A stretch of 64,000 nucleotides of DNA from CADEED01 sp963711635 (GTDB lineage: Bacteria; Pseudomonadota; Gammaproteobacteria; Steroidobacterales; Steroidobacteraceae). The stretch covers positions 806,001-870,000 of the forward strand of contig CAVQEZ010000005.1 in the NCBI GenBank assembly GCA_963711635.1, read 5' to 3'. The number at the start of each line of letters is the position of its first letter. The stretch's first letter is position 1. Position numbers and translations under genes: made by a program. The notes under the pieces are model-generated. The model saw only the letters and a program-made list of their open reading frames with translations. It did not search any database and was not told the DNA's origin. Positions 47,652-56,464 of this stretch are shown here, piece by piece.

Positions 47652-48602
47652 TCATTCGCTTCCAAAACTGCGCTGCACGGTGCGGATCCTGTTGCCGGCC
47701 TCGCGATACAGAAGACTGTATAAGACGAACTCCGCAGTGCCAATACGGATGTTGGTGCGCAGGCGAAACCAGCTCGACTTCTCTTCGACGCGCTTCTCCA
47801 CTTCGCCGCGGTTGGCGGGATCCGAGATGACGCCGGTGTATACGTTCTTGACTGGGAAACATCCGTTCTGTCGATCCTGCTCGAGGTTACGCCCGGCGAA
47901 TTCGTTCTGATTCTGCGGATCGTTGCGGGTGGCGTCGAGCACCAGACCACTGGCCGTGCAAACATTCATCGGCACATCGTAGGGCAGCGCCGTGACAAAC
48001 GGGGCGATCTTCTGATAGTTCTCGCGCCCGAAGTTGGGCAGCGCCAGCAGTTCCGAGGTATGCGTGATGAAGGTGTTCGGCGGGCGATACGGTGGGTTCT
48101 GCGACAGGTACAGCGTGTCCTCGCCGCCGGCGTCCATCGGCGCGATGTCCGGATCTATCCAGTCGGTCATCAGGTCGGCGTACCGCAGGTCGATGTCGAG
48201 GTCGCCCAGCAGCGTGCGAAATACCGACAGCTGATGCTGGTCCGGCAGGAAGGCGTTGTTCTGGGCGTCCCAGTACACCAGGCTGTTGAGATTGAAGCGC
48301 CCGGACAGGTCTTCGAGTCGCGCATGAATCCAGATGCCGGTGTCTTCGAGTTCGAATGGCGGCTGCTCCTGCGCCCAATCCTGCGTGGTGTCGGTTTTTG
48401 CCTTGCCGCCGTCGCTTTCGAGCGCGATGGCCGCCAGGGCCTCGGCCGCCATGCCGGCCTGCAGGGCCTGTTCCATGGTGAACGTCGCCGCCGCGCGCCG
48501 CGCCGCCATCGCCTTGTTATACGTGATCGCTGCCGCCACGGTGGTCGCCACCGCGAATATCACGATGGCCACGAGCAAAGCCACGCCTCGTTGACGCTTC
48601 AC
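47652..48602 (-). CDS. gspK: GspK, minor pseudopilin
   Basis: GspK is the tip minor pseudopilin of the type II secretion pseudopilus. The 316-aa protein begins KRQRGVALLVAIVIFAVATTVAAAI; cleavage after Gly6. As in all GspK, the residue at mature position 5 is not Glu. The large globular domain is present, with WIDPDIAPMDAGGEDTLYLSQNPPYRPPNTFITHTSELLALP near residues 140-185. The stop is adjacent to gspL and the start overlaps the gspJ stop. Confidence 0.92.
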   Translation of the reverse strand: MKRQRGVALLVAIVIFAVATTVAAAITYNKAMAARRAAATFTMEQALQAGMAAEALAAIALESDGGKAKTDTTQDWAQEQPPFELEDTGIWIHARLEDLSGRFNLNSLVYWDAQNNAFLPDQHQLSVFRTLLGDLDIDLRYADLMTDWIDPDIAPMDAGGEDTLYLSQNPPYRPPNTFITHTSELLALPNFGRENYQKIAPFVTALPYDVPMNVCTASGLVLDATRNDPQNQNEFAGRNLEQDRQNGCFPVKNVYTGVISDPANRGEVEKRVEEKSSWFRLRTNIRIGTAEFVLYSLLYREAGNRIRTVQRSFGSE

Positions 48603-49234
48603 GTGGGAATCTCGAACAGACGCTGTACCCGGCCCCAGTCATCGAGCACCACCGTGAACTCGATCGCCAGCGGCCGCGGCAGCAAGGTCTCGTCGATCTG
48701 CAAGGGCCCGATGGGTCCCGTGACCGCGAGCGGCGGCCAGTCGTTGCGCCAGTTGCGCGTCACCGGATCGAGAAAACGCACTTCCACCGACTTGACGCGC
48801 GTCAGCACCACGCGCTGCAGCGGCTCGCCATTCAATGCCGGGTCCACCGATTGCCAATGCTCGCGCACCAGCGAGCCATCGATGAAGCGATAGCGGACCC
48901 GCTCCTCGGCGGGCCGCTGCAGGCCGACCGGATTGCTCCAGCCGTTGCGCGTGAATATCACCAGGGTGTTGTCGCGATCATTGGCGCTGATGGCGGCCTG
49001 CAGCTCGCCATTGCCCTGCGTGTCGCGCGCACCGCGCCACGCGACCTGCGCGAAATCCTGGGCGACGATGCGGATGCCACGCTGGATTTCATTGACGCGC
49101 AGCTGTGAAGTATTCAGGGCTTCGCGATCCACCATCGCCTGGCTGAGCGTGCGGTAGCCGATGGCGAACATCACCGCCGCGATGAAGATCGCGATGACCA
49201 CTTCGATGAGCGTGAATCCGGCGCGGCGCATCAT
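48599..49234 (-). CDS. gspJ: GspJ, minor pseudopilin
   Basis: The 211-aa pseudopilin has the prepilin peptidase site MMRRAGFTLIEVVIAIFIA with Glu at mature position 5. Downstream it carries REALNTSQLRVNEIQRGIRIVAQDFAQ, a GspJ hallmark, and RYRFIDGSLVREHW. It forms the tip complex with GspI and GspK. The ends overlap both neighbours by four bases, so expression is coupled. Confidence 0.93.
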   Translation of the reverse strand: MMRRAGFTLIEVVIAIFIAAVMFAIGYRTLSQAMVDREALNTSQLRVNEIQRGIRIVAQDFAQVAWRGARDTQGNGELQAAISANDRDNTLVIFTRNGWSNPVGLQRPAEERVRYRFIDGSLVREHWQSVDPALNGEPLQRVVLTRVKSVEVRFLDPVTRNWRNDWPPLAVTGPIGPLQIDETLLPRPLAIEFTVVLDDWGRVQRLFEIPT

Positions 49235-49872
49235 CGTTCTGTCGCCGGCGGAGACCTGGTGGGGCCGGGTGTCGTGCCGGGGTTGCCAGGATTCGTCGGG
49301 CTGCCCGGCATGCCCGGCGCGCCCGGCGTGCCCGGCGTCTGGTTGTTAGGACCGCCCGGATTGTTGTTGCCTCCGGAGGCGCCCGCCATGCCGCGCAGCG
49401 CCACGGCGATGGCGTCCTGGCGATCCGAGCGGGCGCTCGAAACCACGCCGGTGACCGTCGTCATCCAGTTGAGCTTCTCGGTGGCGCTGCCACTGGTCGT
49501 GCTCTCGCGCACCTGTTGCGAGGTGGGCTTCTCGGTCTGGCGCGAGTCGTCCACGGTCTCGCCGGTGGGCCGTGCGCGCACATCGATGCGAAACATGCCC
49601 TTGATGGGCAGCTCGCCGACTTCTTCTTCCCACTGCCAGCGCATGCCAGCCATCTCCGCGCTGCCGGTGCGTTTGCCCGTGTCCGGCATCACCTTGGCAA
49701 TGCGAATTTCGGTGAGGCGGTTCAGCGCCACCCACTCGGCCAGGGTCTTGTCCTTCAGATAGGAGATGCTGCTGGCGGAAGAGGTGACCGTGCCGAGCAG
49801 GGCACCCACCGACAGCGCCACGATGGCCAGCGCGATCAGCACCTCGAGCAATGTGAATCCGCGCTGCCTCAT
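49231..49872 (-). CDS. gspI: GspI, minor pseudopilin with a long Pro/Gly/Asn-rich tail
   Basis: The 213-aa protein begins MRQRGFTLLEVLIALAIVALS, a standard type IV prepilin site with Glu5, and continues with LAEWVALNRLTEIRI and MAGMRWQWEEEVGELPIKG, the normal GspI core (about 125 residues). An unusual tail follows. Residues from about 167 are rich in Gly, Pro and Asn, with collagen-like PGTPGAPGMPGSP repeats, ending SPPATER. Typical GspI proteins lack this. The extension is in frame and the stop overlaps gspJ, so it looks genuine. Confidence 0.92.
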   Translation of the reverse strand: MRQRGFTLLEVLIALAIVALSVGALLGTVTSSASSISYLKDKTLAEWVALNRLTEIRIAKVMPDTGKRTGSAEMAGMRWQWEEEVGELPIKGMFRIDVRARPTGETVDDSRQTEKPTSQQVRESTTSGSATEKLNWMTTVTGVVSSARSDRQDAIAVALRGMAGASGGNNNPGGPNNQTPGTPGAPGMPGSPTNPGNPGTTPGPTRSPPATER

Positions 49873-50444
49873 CGGCTGCCCGCGGCGCGTACCGGCGGTC
49901 CTTTCTGTTCCACTTCGCCGGGCAACAACAGCCGGATCTCGGATTGCTCGTCGGAATAGATACGGGCGCGGTCCTTGGCGCCTTCGCGCTGCAGCGACAC
50001 TTCGAACGAAGACAGATCTCCGTTGGAGAAGATCAGCACCTGCGGCGAAAAATCCTTCACGTCGGTTTCGCGCTTCTTGACGTCCAGCACGATGGAACGC
50101 CCCTCGACGATGACCCGGGGTACGAGGCCCTCCGGAAACTCCCGCTCGCGCAAGGCGTCGTCTTCCTCGGCGGGTCGCCACTGATTCGCCATGATGTCGA
50201 ACACCACGAAGGAGTAGTTCTGCTCGTTGACGCGAAACCCGTAATCGCGCGTCTGCAGCTCAGCCTGTTCGCGCACGTAGCCGAACAAGGCATTGAGGCG
50301 CTCGGCTTCCTTTTCCAGTTCCGTGTCGCGACTCTTGCCGGTGAAGTTGATGATCACCGTCGCCGTGATGACGCCGATGATGACCACCACCATCATGATC
50401 TCGATCAGCGTAAAACCGCGCGCACGCGCGCGGCGCACGTGCAT
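49869..50444 (-). CDS. gspH: GspH, minor pseudopilin
   Basis: The start is ATG 50444, giving MHVRRARARGFTLIEIMMVVV with cleavage after Gly10 and Glu5 of the mature protein. The 191-aa product has the GspH-type domain with EAERLNALFGYVREQAELQTRDYGF and a Cys-free C-terminus. An earlier ATG (50510) is in frame but lies inside gspG. It is coupled to gspI by a four-base overlap. Confidence 0.9.
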   Translation of the reverse strand: MHVRRARARGFTLIEIMMVVVIIGVITATVIINFTGKSRDTELEKEAERLNALFGYVREQAELQTRDYGFRVNEQNYSFVVFDIMANQWRPAEEDDALREREFPEGLVPRVIVEGRSIVLDVKKRETDVKDFSPQVLIFSNGDLSSFEVSLQREGAKDRARIYSDEQSEIRLLLPGEVEQKGPPVRAAGSR

Positions 50445-50448
50445 GCGG

Positions 50449-50889
50449 CTACTGGTCGAGATTCCAGTTTCCAATGTCGGCATTTTTGCCTTCGCCGCCT
50501 TCCTGGCCATCGGCTCCGAAGGAATAGAGATCGTATTCCTGCCCGTGCGTTCCCGGGAAAACGTACTGGTACGGAGAACCCCAGGGATCGAGGCTGATGC
50601 GGCGCAGGTAACCGCCCTCGCGCCAGTTGCGCACCGTGGGATCGTTGGGACGCTGCACCAGCCCCTGCAGACCGATATCCGTGCTCGGATATTTGTAATT
50701 ATCGAGCTTGTACATCGTCAGGCCGGCTTCGATGGCCTGCAGGTCGCTCTTGGCCTTGGTGACCTGCGCCTTTTCCACGTTGCCGAAGACATTCGGCAGA
50801 ATGACGGCCGCCAGCAGGCCGATGATGACCACCACCACCATGATTTCGATGAGCGTGAAACCGCTGGCGGACCTGTGTATGCGCGTCAT
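50449..50889 (-). CDS. gspG: GspG, major pseudopilin
   Basis: The 146-aa major pseudopilin starts MTRIHRSASGFTLIEIMVVVV, cleaved after Gly10 with Glu5. The conserved features are ILPNVFGNVEKAQVTKAKSDLQ and the calcium-binding DPWGSPYQYVFPG and YDLYSFGADGQEGGEGKNADIGNW segment. It is the first gene of gspG-H-I-J-K-L-M-N. gspC, D, E and F are absent here and must be elsewhere if the system is complete. Confidence 0.95.
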   Translation of the reverse strand: MTRIHRSASGFTLIEIMVVVVIIGLLAAVILPNVFGNVEKAQVTKAKSDLQAIEAGLTMYKLDNYKYPSTDIGLQGLVQRPNDPTVRNWREGGYLRRISLDPWGSPYQYVFPGTHGQEYDLYSFGADGQEGGEGKNADIGNWNLDQ

Positions 50890-50957
50890 TGTCAACCCGT
50901 GGGGCCGGAAGGAAGGGCCTGAAAAATGGAAGGAATACGTGGCGCGCATGATAGCAA

Positions 50958-51572
50958 ATGAACGCTGAAGGCCGGCTGCGCGGGTTACCCGCGGTCCTCA
51001 AGTCGCTCAATTGCGACCGGGCCTACGGCTGGGGCCTGGCCGGGGCCTGTACGTTGCTGGCGGCAATCGAGCTTGGCGGCGAACCATTACGTGATGCCTG
51101 GAGTTATCAACGAGCCGCGCTGGCGGCCGGTGAGTGGTGGCGCCTGCTCAGCGCGCACTTCGTACACCTGGATGCCGGGCACGCCGTGCTGAACGGGCTG
51201 GGGCTGGTGCTGATGTGGGCGCTGTTCGCCCGTGACTATTCACCGCTGCGCTGGCTGGCTATCTATTTGGCCTCGGCGCTGGCCATCAGCGCGGGCCTGT
51301 GGTTCTTCGATCCGGAAATCGAGTGGTATGTCGGGGCCTCGGGCGCACTGCACGGAGTGATGACGGCAGGCACGCTGGCGCATCTGCGGCGGCGCGATCT
51401 GGACGGCTGGATTCTTGCCGTGTTCATCATTGCGAAACTGTCCTACGAGCAGTTCGCCGGGTCGATGCCGTTTGCGGGTGGCGCGAACACCGTCGTCGAT
51501 GCGCATTTGTACGGTGCGGTCGCCGGTTTGGTGCTGGCGCTATTCCTGCGCTCGCGCCGCGAGCCGCAGTAG
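50958..51572 (+). CDS. Rhomboid-family serine protease, probably a rhombosortase
   Basis: The 204-aa integral membrane protein has five or six TM segments and the rhomboid catalytic features: HFVHLDAGHAVLNGLGL (conserved His/Asn region in TM2), the nucleophile Ser in GASGALHGV (near residue 131), and the catalytic His in DAHLYGAVAGLV near residue 181. The small size and the WWRLLSAHFVHLDAGHAVLN form resemble rhombosortase (RrtA), which trims GlyGly-CTERM proteins sorted by type II secretion. It is divergent from gspG across 68 bp, which supports that role. No GlyGly-CTERM substrate was found in the window. Confidence 0.82.
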   Translation: MNAEGRLRGLPAVLKSLNCDRAYGWGLAGACTLLAAIELGGEPLRDAWSYQRAALAAGEWWRLLSAHFVHLDAGHAVLNGLGLVLMWALFARDYSPLRWLAIYLASALAISAGLWFFDPEIEWYVGASGALHGVMTAGTLAHLRRRDLDGWILAVFIIAKLSYEQFAGSMPFAGGANTVVDAHLYGAVAGLVLALFLRSRREPQ

Positions 51573-51602
51573 CCTGCTGGGAGCGTGGTTATACTTCGCG
51601 TG

Positions 51603-52565
51603 ATGTCAAACGCGCTCGCATTCGTTTTTCCCGGACAGGGCTCCCAGTCGGTCGGCATGCTCGGCAAGATCGCCGACGAATCGCCGGTAATTCGTAATAC
51701 CTTCGACGAAGCTTCCAAAGTGCTCGGCTACGATCTGTGGCAGCTGTGCCAGCAAGGCCCGGCGGAAGAGCTCAACGCCACCGAAAAAACCCAACCCGCC
51801 ATGCTGGCCGCCGGAGTGGCGACGTGGCGCCTGTGGCAGGAGCGCAAGGGCCGGCCGCCCACCCTGGTCACTGGCCACAGCCTCGGTGAATTCACGGCGC
51901 TGGTGGCCGCCGATGCCATCGATTTCGCCACCTGCGTCGATCTGGTGCGCTTTCGCGGCAAAGTCATGCAGGAGGCCGTCCCGGCAGGCACGGGTGCCAT
52001 GGCGGCCTTGTTAGGGCTGGAGGACGCCGATGTCGAGGCTGCGTGCCGCGAGGCGGGCCAGACCTTCGAAGGAGCGCCCGGGGGCGTGGTCGAGGCCGTG
52101 AACTTCAATTCACCCGGCCAGGTGGTGATCGCCGGAGACAAGGCCGCGGTCCTGCGCGCCATCGAGATCGCCAAGGCCCGTGGTGCCAAGCGTGCCATCG
52201 AGCTGCCCGTCAGCGTCCCGTCGCACAGCAGCCTCATGAAGGCCGCCGGCGCGCGACTGGGTGAGCGGCTGACCAACACCGAGTTTCGCGAACCGCGCCT
52301 CCGTTATCTGAGCGCCGTGGACGCACAGGAACACAGCGCGCCGGATGAAATACGTGCCTTGCTGGTCCGGCAGTTGTCGAGCCCGGTGCGGTGGACCGCG
52401 ACCGTCGCTGCCCTCGGCAACTCCGGAATTCGCCAGGTGATCGAATGCGGCCCGGGCGGGGTGCTCGCAGGCCTGGTCAAGCGCATCACGCGTGGCGGCG
52501 AAACGCAGACCCACGCGCTGGAATCTCCCGAAAACTTCGCGGCCGCCTCCGCGGCTGCCGCCTGA
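51603..52565 (+). CDS. fabD: FabD, malonyl-CoA:ACP transacylase
   Basis: FabD loads malonate from CoA onto acyl carrier protein. The 320-aa protein has the oxyanion motif FPGQGSQSVGM at residues 9-19, the nucleophile Ser93 in TGHSLGEF, the malonate-binding Arg in VRFRGKVMQ, and the catalytic His in VPSHSSLMK. It starts at ATG 51603; an upstream in-frame ATG-like start (51585) has no better ribosome site. The usual upstream neighbours rpmF, plsX and fabH are missing, and the rhomboid gene is there instead. Confidence 0.95.
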   Translation: MSNALAFVFPGQGSQSVGMLGKIADESPVIRNTFDEASKVLGYDLWQLCQQGPAEELNATEKTQPAMLAAGVATWRLWQERKGRPPTLVTGHSLGEFTALVAADAIDFATCVDLVRFRGKVMQEAVPAGTGAMAALLGLEDADVEAACREAGQTFEGAPGGVVEAVNFNSPGQVVIAGDKAAVLRAIEIAKARGAKRAIELPVSVPSHSSLMKAAGARLGERLTNTEFREPRLRYLSAVDAQEHSAPDEIRALLVRQLSSPVRWTATVAALGNSGIRQVIECGPGGVLAGLVKRITRGGETQTHALESPENFAAASAAAA

Positions 52566-52577
52566 CGGAATCTACAA

Positions 52578-53309
52578 ATGCTTCAGAACGACATCGCGCT
52601 GGTGACTGGCGCTTCGCGCGGAATTGGTCAGGCCATCGCGCGCGGATTGGCGGCGTCCGGCGCGCGTGTGATCGGCACGGCCACCTCGGCGGCGGGGGCG
52701 GAAGGCATCAGTTCGTGGCTTGGAAACAACGGCCGCGGTGCCGTCCTCGACGTGGGGAACGCGGCGTCGATCGACGCGCTGTTAGGCGACCTGGACGCTC
52801 GCAATGAGATGCCCACCATCCTGGTCAACAACGCGGCCATCACGCGCGACGCCTTGCTACTGCGCATGAAGCCCGAGGATTGGGATGCCGTGATCGCCAC
52901 CAATCTCACCAGCGTATTCCGGCTGTCCAAGGGCTGCCTCAAACGCATGATGAAGGAACGTCGCGGCCGCATCATTTCGCTGACCTCCATCGTCGGACTC
53001 ACCGGCAACGCCGGCCAGGCGAATTACGCGGCCGCAAAGGCCGGTATTCTCGGGTTCACGAAATCGCTGGCCAAGGAAATTGCCTCGCGTGGCATCACCG
53101 TGAACGCGGTGGCGCCAGGCTTCATCGATACCGACATGACGCGCGCGCTCAACGACGACCAACGCACCGCGCTCACCGCGCAGGTGCCGATGGCGCGGCT
53201 CGGGAGCGTCGAGGACATTGCCGCGGCGGTGCAGTTTCTCTGCGGACCGGGCGCCAGTTACATCACGGGCGAGACGCTGCACGTCAACGGTGGCATGTAC
53301 ATGGCGTGA
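52578..53309 (+). CDS. fabG: FabG, 3-oxoacyl-ACP reductase
   Basis: FabG reduces 3-oxoacyl-ACP with NADPH in fatty-acid elongation. The 243-aa SDR has TGASRGIGQAIA (10-21), NNAAITRD (84-91), the catalytic Ser137, Tyr150 and Lys154 (YAAAKAG), and the C-terminal VAPGFIDTDMT and VNGGMYMA motifs that mark FabG rather than a generic SDR. It follows fabD by 12 bp and leads to acpP. Confidence 0.95.
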   Translation: MLQNDIALVTGASRGIGQAIARGLAASGARVIGTATSAAGAEGISSWLGNNGRGAVLDVGNAASIDALLGDLDARNEMPTILVNNAAITRDALLLRMKPEDWDAVIATNLTSVFRLSKGCLKRMMKERRGRIISLTSIVGLTGNAGQANYAAAKAGILGFTKSLAKEIASRGITVNAVAPGFIDTDMTRALNDDQRTALTAQVPMARLGSVEDIAAAVQFLCGPGASYITGETLHVNGGMYMA

Positions 53310-53516
53310 GCCGCGTCCGGCAAACCCCGAACAGGGCCGTTCGTTAGGCCCTCCGTTGGACGCTAGCAACAGCCAAGCCCTCGAAAAACAAACAAAAACA
53401 AGCACTCACGATTTGACAGCGTGGCGGCGGGAGAAGTGTTGCCCTAGAATACGCGCCCGCCGCGGGTCCCCCCGGACGCCGGGCGTACAAACATCTCTAT
53501 TGAGGGCGAATCAGCA
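53310..53516 (+). other. Intergenic region before acpP
   Basis: About 207 bp between fabG and acpP. It contains TTGACA (53413-53418) and TAGAAT (53445-53450), but their spacing of 26 bp is too long for a normal pair. TAGAAT alone is a good -10. GC-rich complementary blocks follow (around 53455-53490). An extra promoter for acpP is plausible, since ACP is needed in large amounts. Confidence 0.4.
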
Positions 53517-53756
53517 ATGAGCACGGTTGAACAGCAGGTCAAGGCGATTGTCGCCGAACAGTTGGGCGTCAAGGCCGAGCAGGTGGTGAATGACGCTTCG
53601 TTCGTCGATGACCTCGGCGCTGATTCTCTCGACACGGTCGAATTGGTGATGGCGCTCGAAGAAGAATTCGAGATCGAAATTCCTGACGAAGACGCCGAGA
53701 AGATCACCACCGTGAGCCAGGCAATCAGCTACATCTCTGATCGCCGCAAGTCCTGA
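53517..53756 (+). CDS. acpP: Acyl carrier protein
   Basis: The 79-aa acidic four-helix protein carries growing fatty acids on a phosphopantetheine arm attached to Ser37 in GADSLDTVELVMALEE. The full helix 2 recognition surface is intact. It starts STVEQQVKAIVAEQLGV, with GAGGGCGAA upstream of the ATG. It sits between fabG and fabF as in most gammaproteobacteria. Confidence 0.97.
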   Translation: MSTVEQQVKAIVAEQLGVKAEQVVNDASFVDDLGADSLDTVELVMALEEEFEIEIPDEDAEKITTVSQAISYISDRRKS

Positions 53757-53827
53757 GTTTCGTTCCATGGATGGGCGCGTGAGGTCCATGACCCGCGCCT
53801 GCATCGCTTCTACTTCACGAGGATAGT

Positions 53828-55075
53828 GTGTCCAAGCGACGTGTCGTCGTTACCGGGCTCGGTATCGTTTCGCCAGTCGGCAGTGATCTGACGACGGCAT
53901 GGGCCGCGATTCTCGCGGGCAAGAGCGGCATCAAGCCCATCACGCGTATCGATGCGACTCCTTTCGCGACGCGATTCGCGGGAGAGGTCGAAGGCTTCGA
54001 TGTGGCCGCGTACATACCGCCCAAGGAAGCACGGCGCATGGACCCCTTCATGCACTACGGCATGGGCGCGGGCGTCCAGGCGGTGGCGGACTCCGGGCTC
54101 GACTTCGCGAAGGAAAATGGCGATCGCTGCGGAGCCATCATGGGTTCCGGCATCGGCGGTCTCGCGGGCATCGAGGACGAAGCGATCAATTGGGAACGAA
54201 CCCACAATCCCAAGAAGACCTCGCCGTTCTACATCCCCAGCACCATCGGCAACATGGTCGCCGGGCATCTGAGCATCCGCTACGGCCTGCGCGGTCCGAA
54301 CCTTGGTGTGGTGAGCGCGTGCACCACGTCGACGCATTCCATCGGGTTCGGCATGCGCTGCATTCAGTACGGCGATGCGGACATCATCATCGCGGGCGGC
54401 TCCGAGTGCGCCACCACGCCGACCGCGCTCGCCGGCTTCAGCCAGGCCAGGGCGTTGTCGGAGCGCAATGACGATCCGCAGAGCGCCAGCCGGCCGTGGG
54501 ACAAGGATCGCGATGGCTTCGTGATGGGAGACGGCGGCGGCGCCGTGATCCTCGAGGAGCTCGAACATGCCAGGGCGCGCGGCGCGCGCATCTACGCCGA
54601 GTGCATCGGCTTCGGCATGAGCGGTGATGCCTATCACATCACGGCTCCGCCGGAAGACGGCGCGGGCGCCAGGCTCGCCATGGTCAATGCGCTGCGTGAC
54701 GCGCAGGTGAATCCCACCGACATCCATTACCTGAATGCCCACGCCACTTCGACGCCGCTGGGCGACAAGGCCGAGACCGTGGCGATCAAGAATGCCTTCG
54801 GCGACTACGCCTACAAGCTGCCGGTGAGCTCGACGAAATCCATGACCGGCCACCTGCTGGGTGCGGCCGGCGTGGTCGAAGCCATCTTCTCGGTGCTCGC
54901 GATCCGCGACAACGTCGCGCCGCCCACGACTAACTATCACACGCCCGATCCCGACTGCGACCTCGACTACGTGCCGAACACGGCGCGCAAGGTGCAGATC
55001 GACGCCGCGTTGTCGAATTCCTTCGGCTTCGGCGGCACCAACGGCTCGCTGATTTTCCGTCGCTTCAAGGGCTGA
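53828..55075 (+). CDS. fabF: FabF, 3-oxoacyl-ACP synthase II
   Basis: FabF condenses malonyl-ACP with acyl-ACP during elongation. The 415-aa thiolase-fold enzyme has the catalytic Cys165 in VVSACTTSTHSIG and histidines in NAHATSTPLGDKAE (about 306) and STKSMTGHLLGAAG (about 343). It begins SKRRVVVTGLGIVSPVG from a GTG at 53828. The order acpP-fabF is conserved. The short gap to pabB suggests continued transcription. Confidence 0.96.
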   Translation: MSKRRVVVTGLGIVSPVGSDLTTAWAAILAGKSGIKPITRIDATPFATRFAGEVEGFDVAAYIPPKEARRMDPFMHYGMGAGVQAVADSGLDFAKENGDRCGAIMGSGIGGLAGIEDEAINWERTHNPKKTSPFYIPSTIGNMVAGHLSIRYGLRGPNLGVVSACTTSTHSIGFGMRCIQYGDADIIIAGGSECATTPTALAGFSQARALSERNDDPQSASRPWDKDRDGFVMGDGGGAVILEELEHARARGARIYAECIGFGMSGDAYHITAPPEDGAGARLAMVNALRDAQVNPTDIHYLNAHATSTPLGDKAETVAIKNAFGDYAYKLPVSSTKSMTGHLLGAAGVVEAIFSVLAIRDNVAPPTTNYHTPDPDCDLDYVPNTARKVQIDAALSNSFGFGGTNGSLIFRRFKG

Positions 55076-55090
55076 GGCGACCCGCCTGGC

Positions 55091-56464
55091 GTGAACGCCC
55101 GCGCGCCTCTCATCAGCAAGATCGCCGTGCCGGGCGCGACGTTGCGCACGCTCGCCGACGCCGACCCCGAGCGATTTCCGGTGTTCCTGGACAGCGCCGC
55201 CCAGGGACCGCTGACCCGCTACAGCATGCTGGCCTTCGAGCCCCGATCCTGGCTGGCGCGCGATGCTCATGGCGCGCTGACGACCCACGGCATGCAGGCG
55301 CTTCCCGGTGGTTTCGTCGACAACCTCGATGCCTGGCTGCGTCGCGAGGCAACGCCGCGCGACGGCGCGAAGCCGCTGCCGTTCATGGGTGGATGGTTCG
55401 TCTATCTTTCCTATGAGCTGGCGCAGGAAGTCGAGCCGGTGTTGCGCCTGCCGGCGTCCCCTGGGCCGCTCTCGGCCTTCGCGCTGCGCGTCCAGCACCT
55501 GGCCGTGTACGACCACGGCGCCGACACGCTGTATGCGATCTCACAAGACGGCGATGCGGCCAGCCATGCGCGACTGATTGCACGGCTGCAATGGGCCGCG
55601 GACCAGCCCGTGCGTGAAGTCGAAGCGAACCCGCGCGTGGATCGCTGGATGGAGGAGTCACCGGAAAAATTCCTGGAACGCGTGCGGCGTGCCAAGGAGT
55701 ACATCGCCGCCGGCGACATCTACCAGGCCAATCTCTCGCGTCCCTGGCGGCTGCGGCTGAGCAAGGGCACGCACCCGGGCGTGGTGTATCCGGCACTGCG
55801 GCGCGCCAATCCCGCTCCCTTCGCCGCCAGCGTGCGCTTCGGCGGCATGAGCGTGTTGTCGTCGTCGCCGGAGCGCCTGCTCGAAGTGAAAGGACGGGCG
55901 ATTTCGACGCGACCCATCGCCGGCACGCGCCCGCGCACCGGCGATCCGGATCAGGATGCGCGCGATACCGCGGAGCTGATCGCGCATCCCAAGGAACGCG
56001 CCGAACACATCATGCTCATCGACCTCGAGCGCAATGACGTGGGACGCGTTTGCGAGGCGGGCAGCGTGCACGTGGACGAGTACATGGTCACCGAGAGCTA
56101 TGCGCACGTGCACCACATCGTGTCCAACGTGCGCGGCACGCTGCGTGCAAATGCATCGGCGGTCGACGCGCTGCGCGCCTTGTTCCCGGGCGGCACCATC
56201 ACCGGATGTCCGAAGATCCGCTGCATGCAGATCATCGCCGAGCTCGAAGGCGAGGGCCGCGGCGCCTATACCGGATCGCTGGGCTGGCTGGGCACCGATG
56301 GTGACGCGGACTTCAACATCCTGATCCGCACGCTCACGTTGCGCGGCGATCAGATCGAGCTGCGTGCCGGCGCGGGTATCGTCGCGGATTCGGTGCCCGA
56401 GCGTGAGCTCGAGGAAACGCGCGCCAAGGCGCTGGGCATGCTGAGGGCATTCGAAACCACATGA
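55091..56464 (+). CDS. pabB: PabB, aminodeoxychorismate synthase component I
   Basis: PabB converts chorismate to 4-amino-4-deoxychorismate with ammonia from PabA, on the way to folate. The 457-aa protein has the chorismate-binding domain (about residues 190-450) with YIAAGDIYQANLSRPW, STRPIAGTRPR, HIMLIDLERNDVGRV, and FPGGTITGCPKIRCMQIIAELE. The 5' end is a GTG at 55091. Its place between fabF and pabC is informative: pabB and pabC act in consecutive steps. A component I of anthranilate synthase is less likely given pabC next door. Confidence 0.9.
   Translation: MNARAPLISKIAVPGATLRTLADADPERFPVFLDSAAQGPLTRYSMLAFEPRSWLARDAHGALTTHGMQALPGGFVDNLDAWLRREATPRDGAKPLPFMGGWFVYLSYELAQEVEPVLRLPASPGPLSAFALRVQHLAVYDHGADTLYAISQDGDAASHARLIARLQWAADQPVREVEANPRVDRWMEESPEKFLERVRRAKEYIAAGDIYQANLSRPWRLRLSKGTHPGVVYPALRRANPAPFAASVRFGGMSVLSSSPERLLEVKGRAISTRPIAGTRPRTGDPDQDARDTAELIAHPKERAEHIMLIDLERNDVGRVCEAGSVHVDEYMVTESYAHVHHIVSNVRGTLRANASAVDALRALFPGGTITGCPKIRCMQIIAELEGEGRGAYTGSLGWLGTDGDADFNILIRTLTLRGDQIELRAGAGIVADSVPERELEETRAKALGMLRAFETT

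Noticed and set aside
53413..53450. TTGACA and TAGAAT before acpP as a matched sigma-70 promoter
   Set aside because: The spacing is 26 bp, too long for one promoter. Only the TAGAAT was kept as a possible -10.
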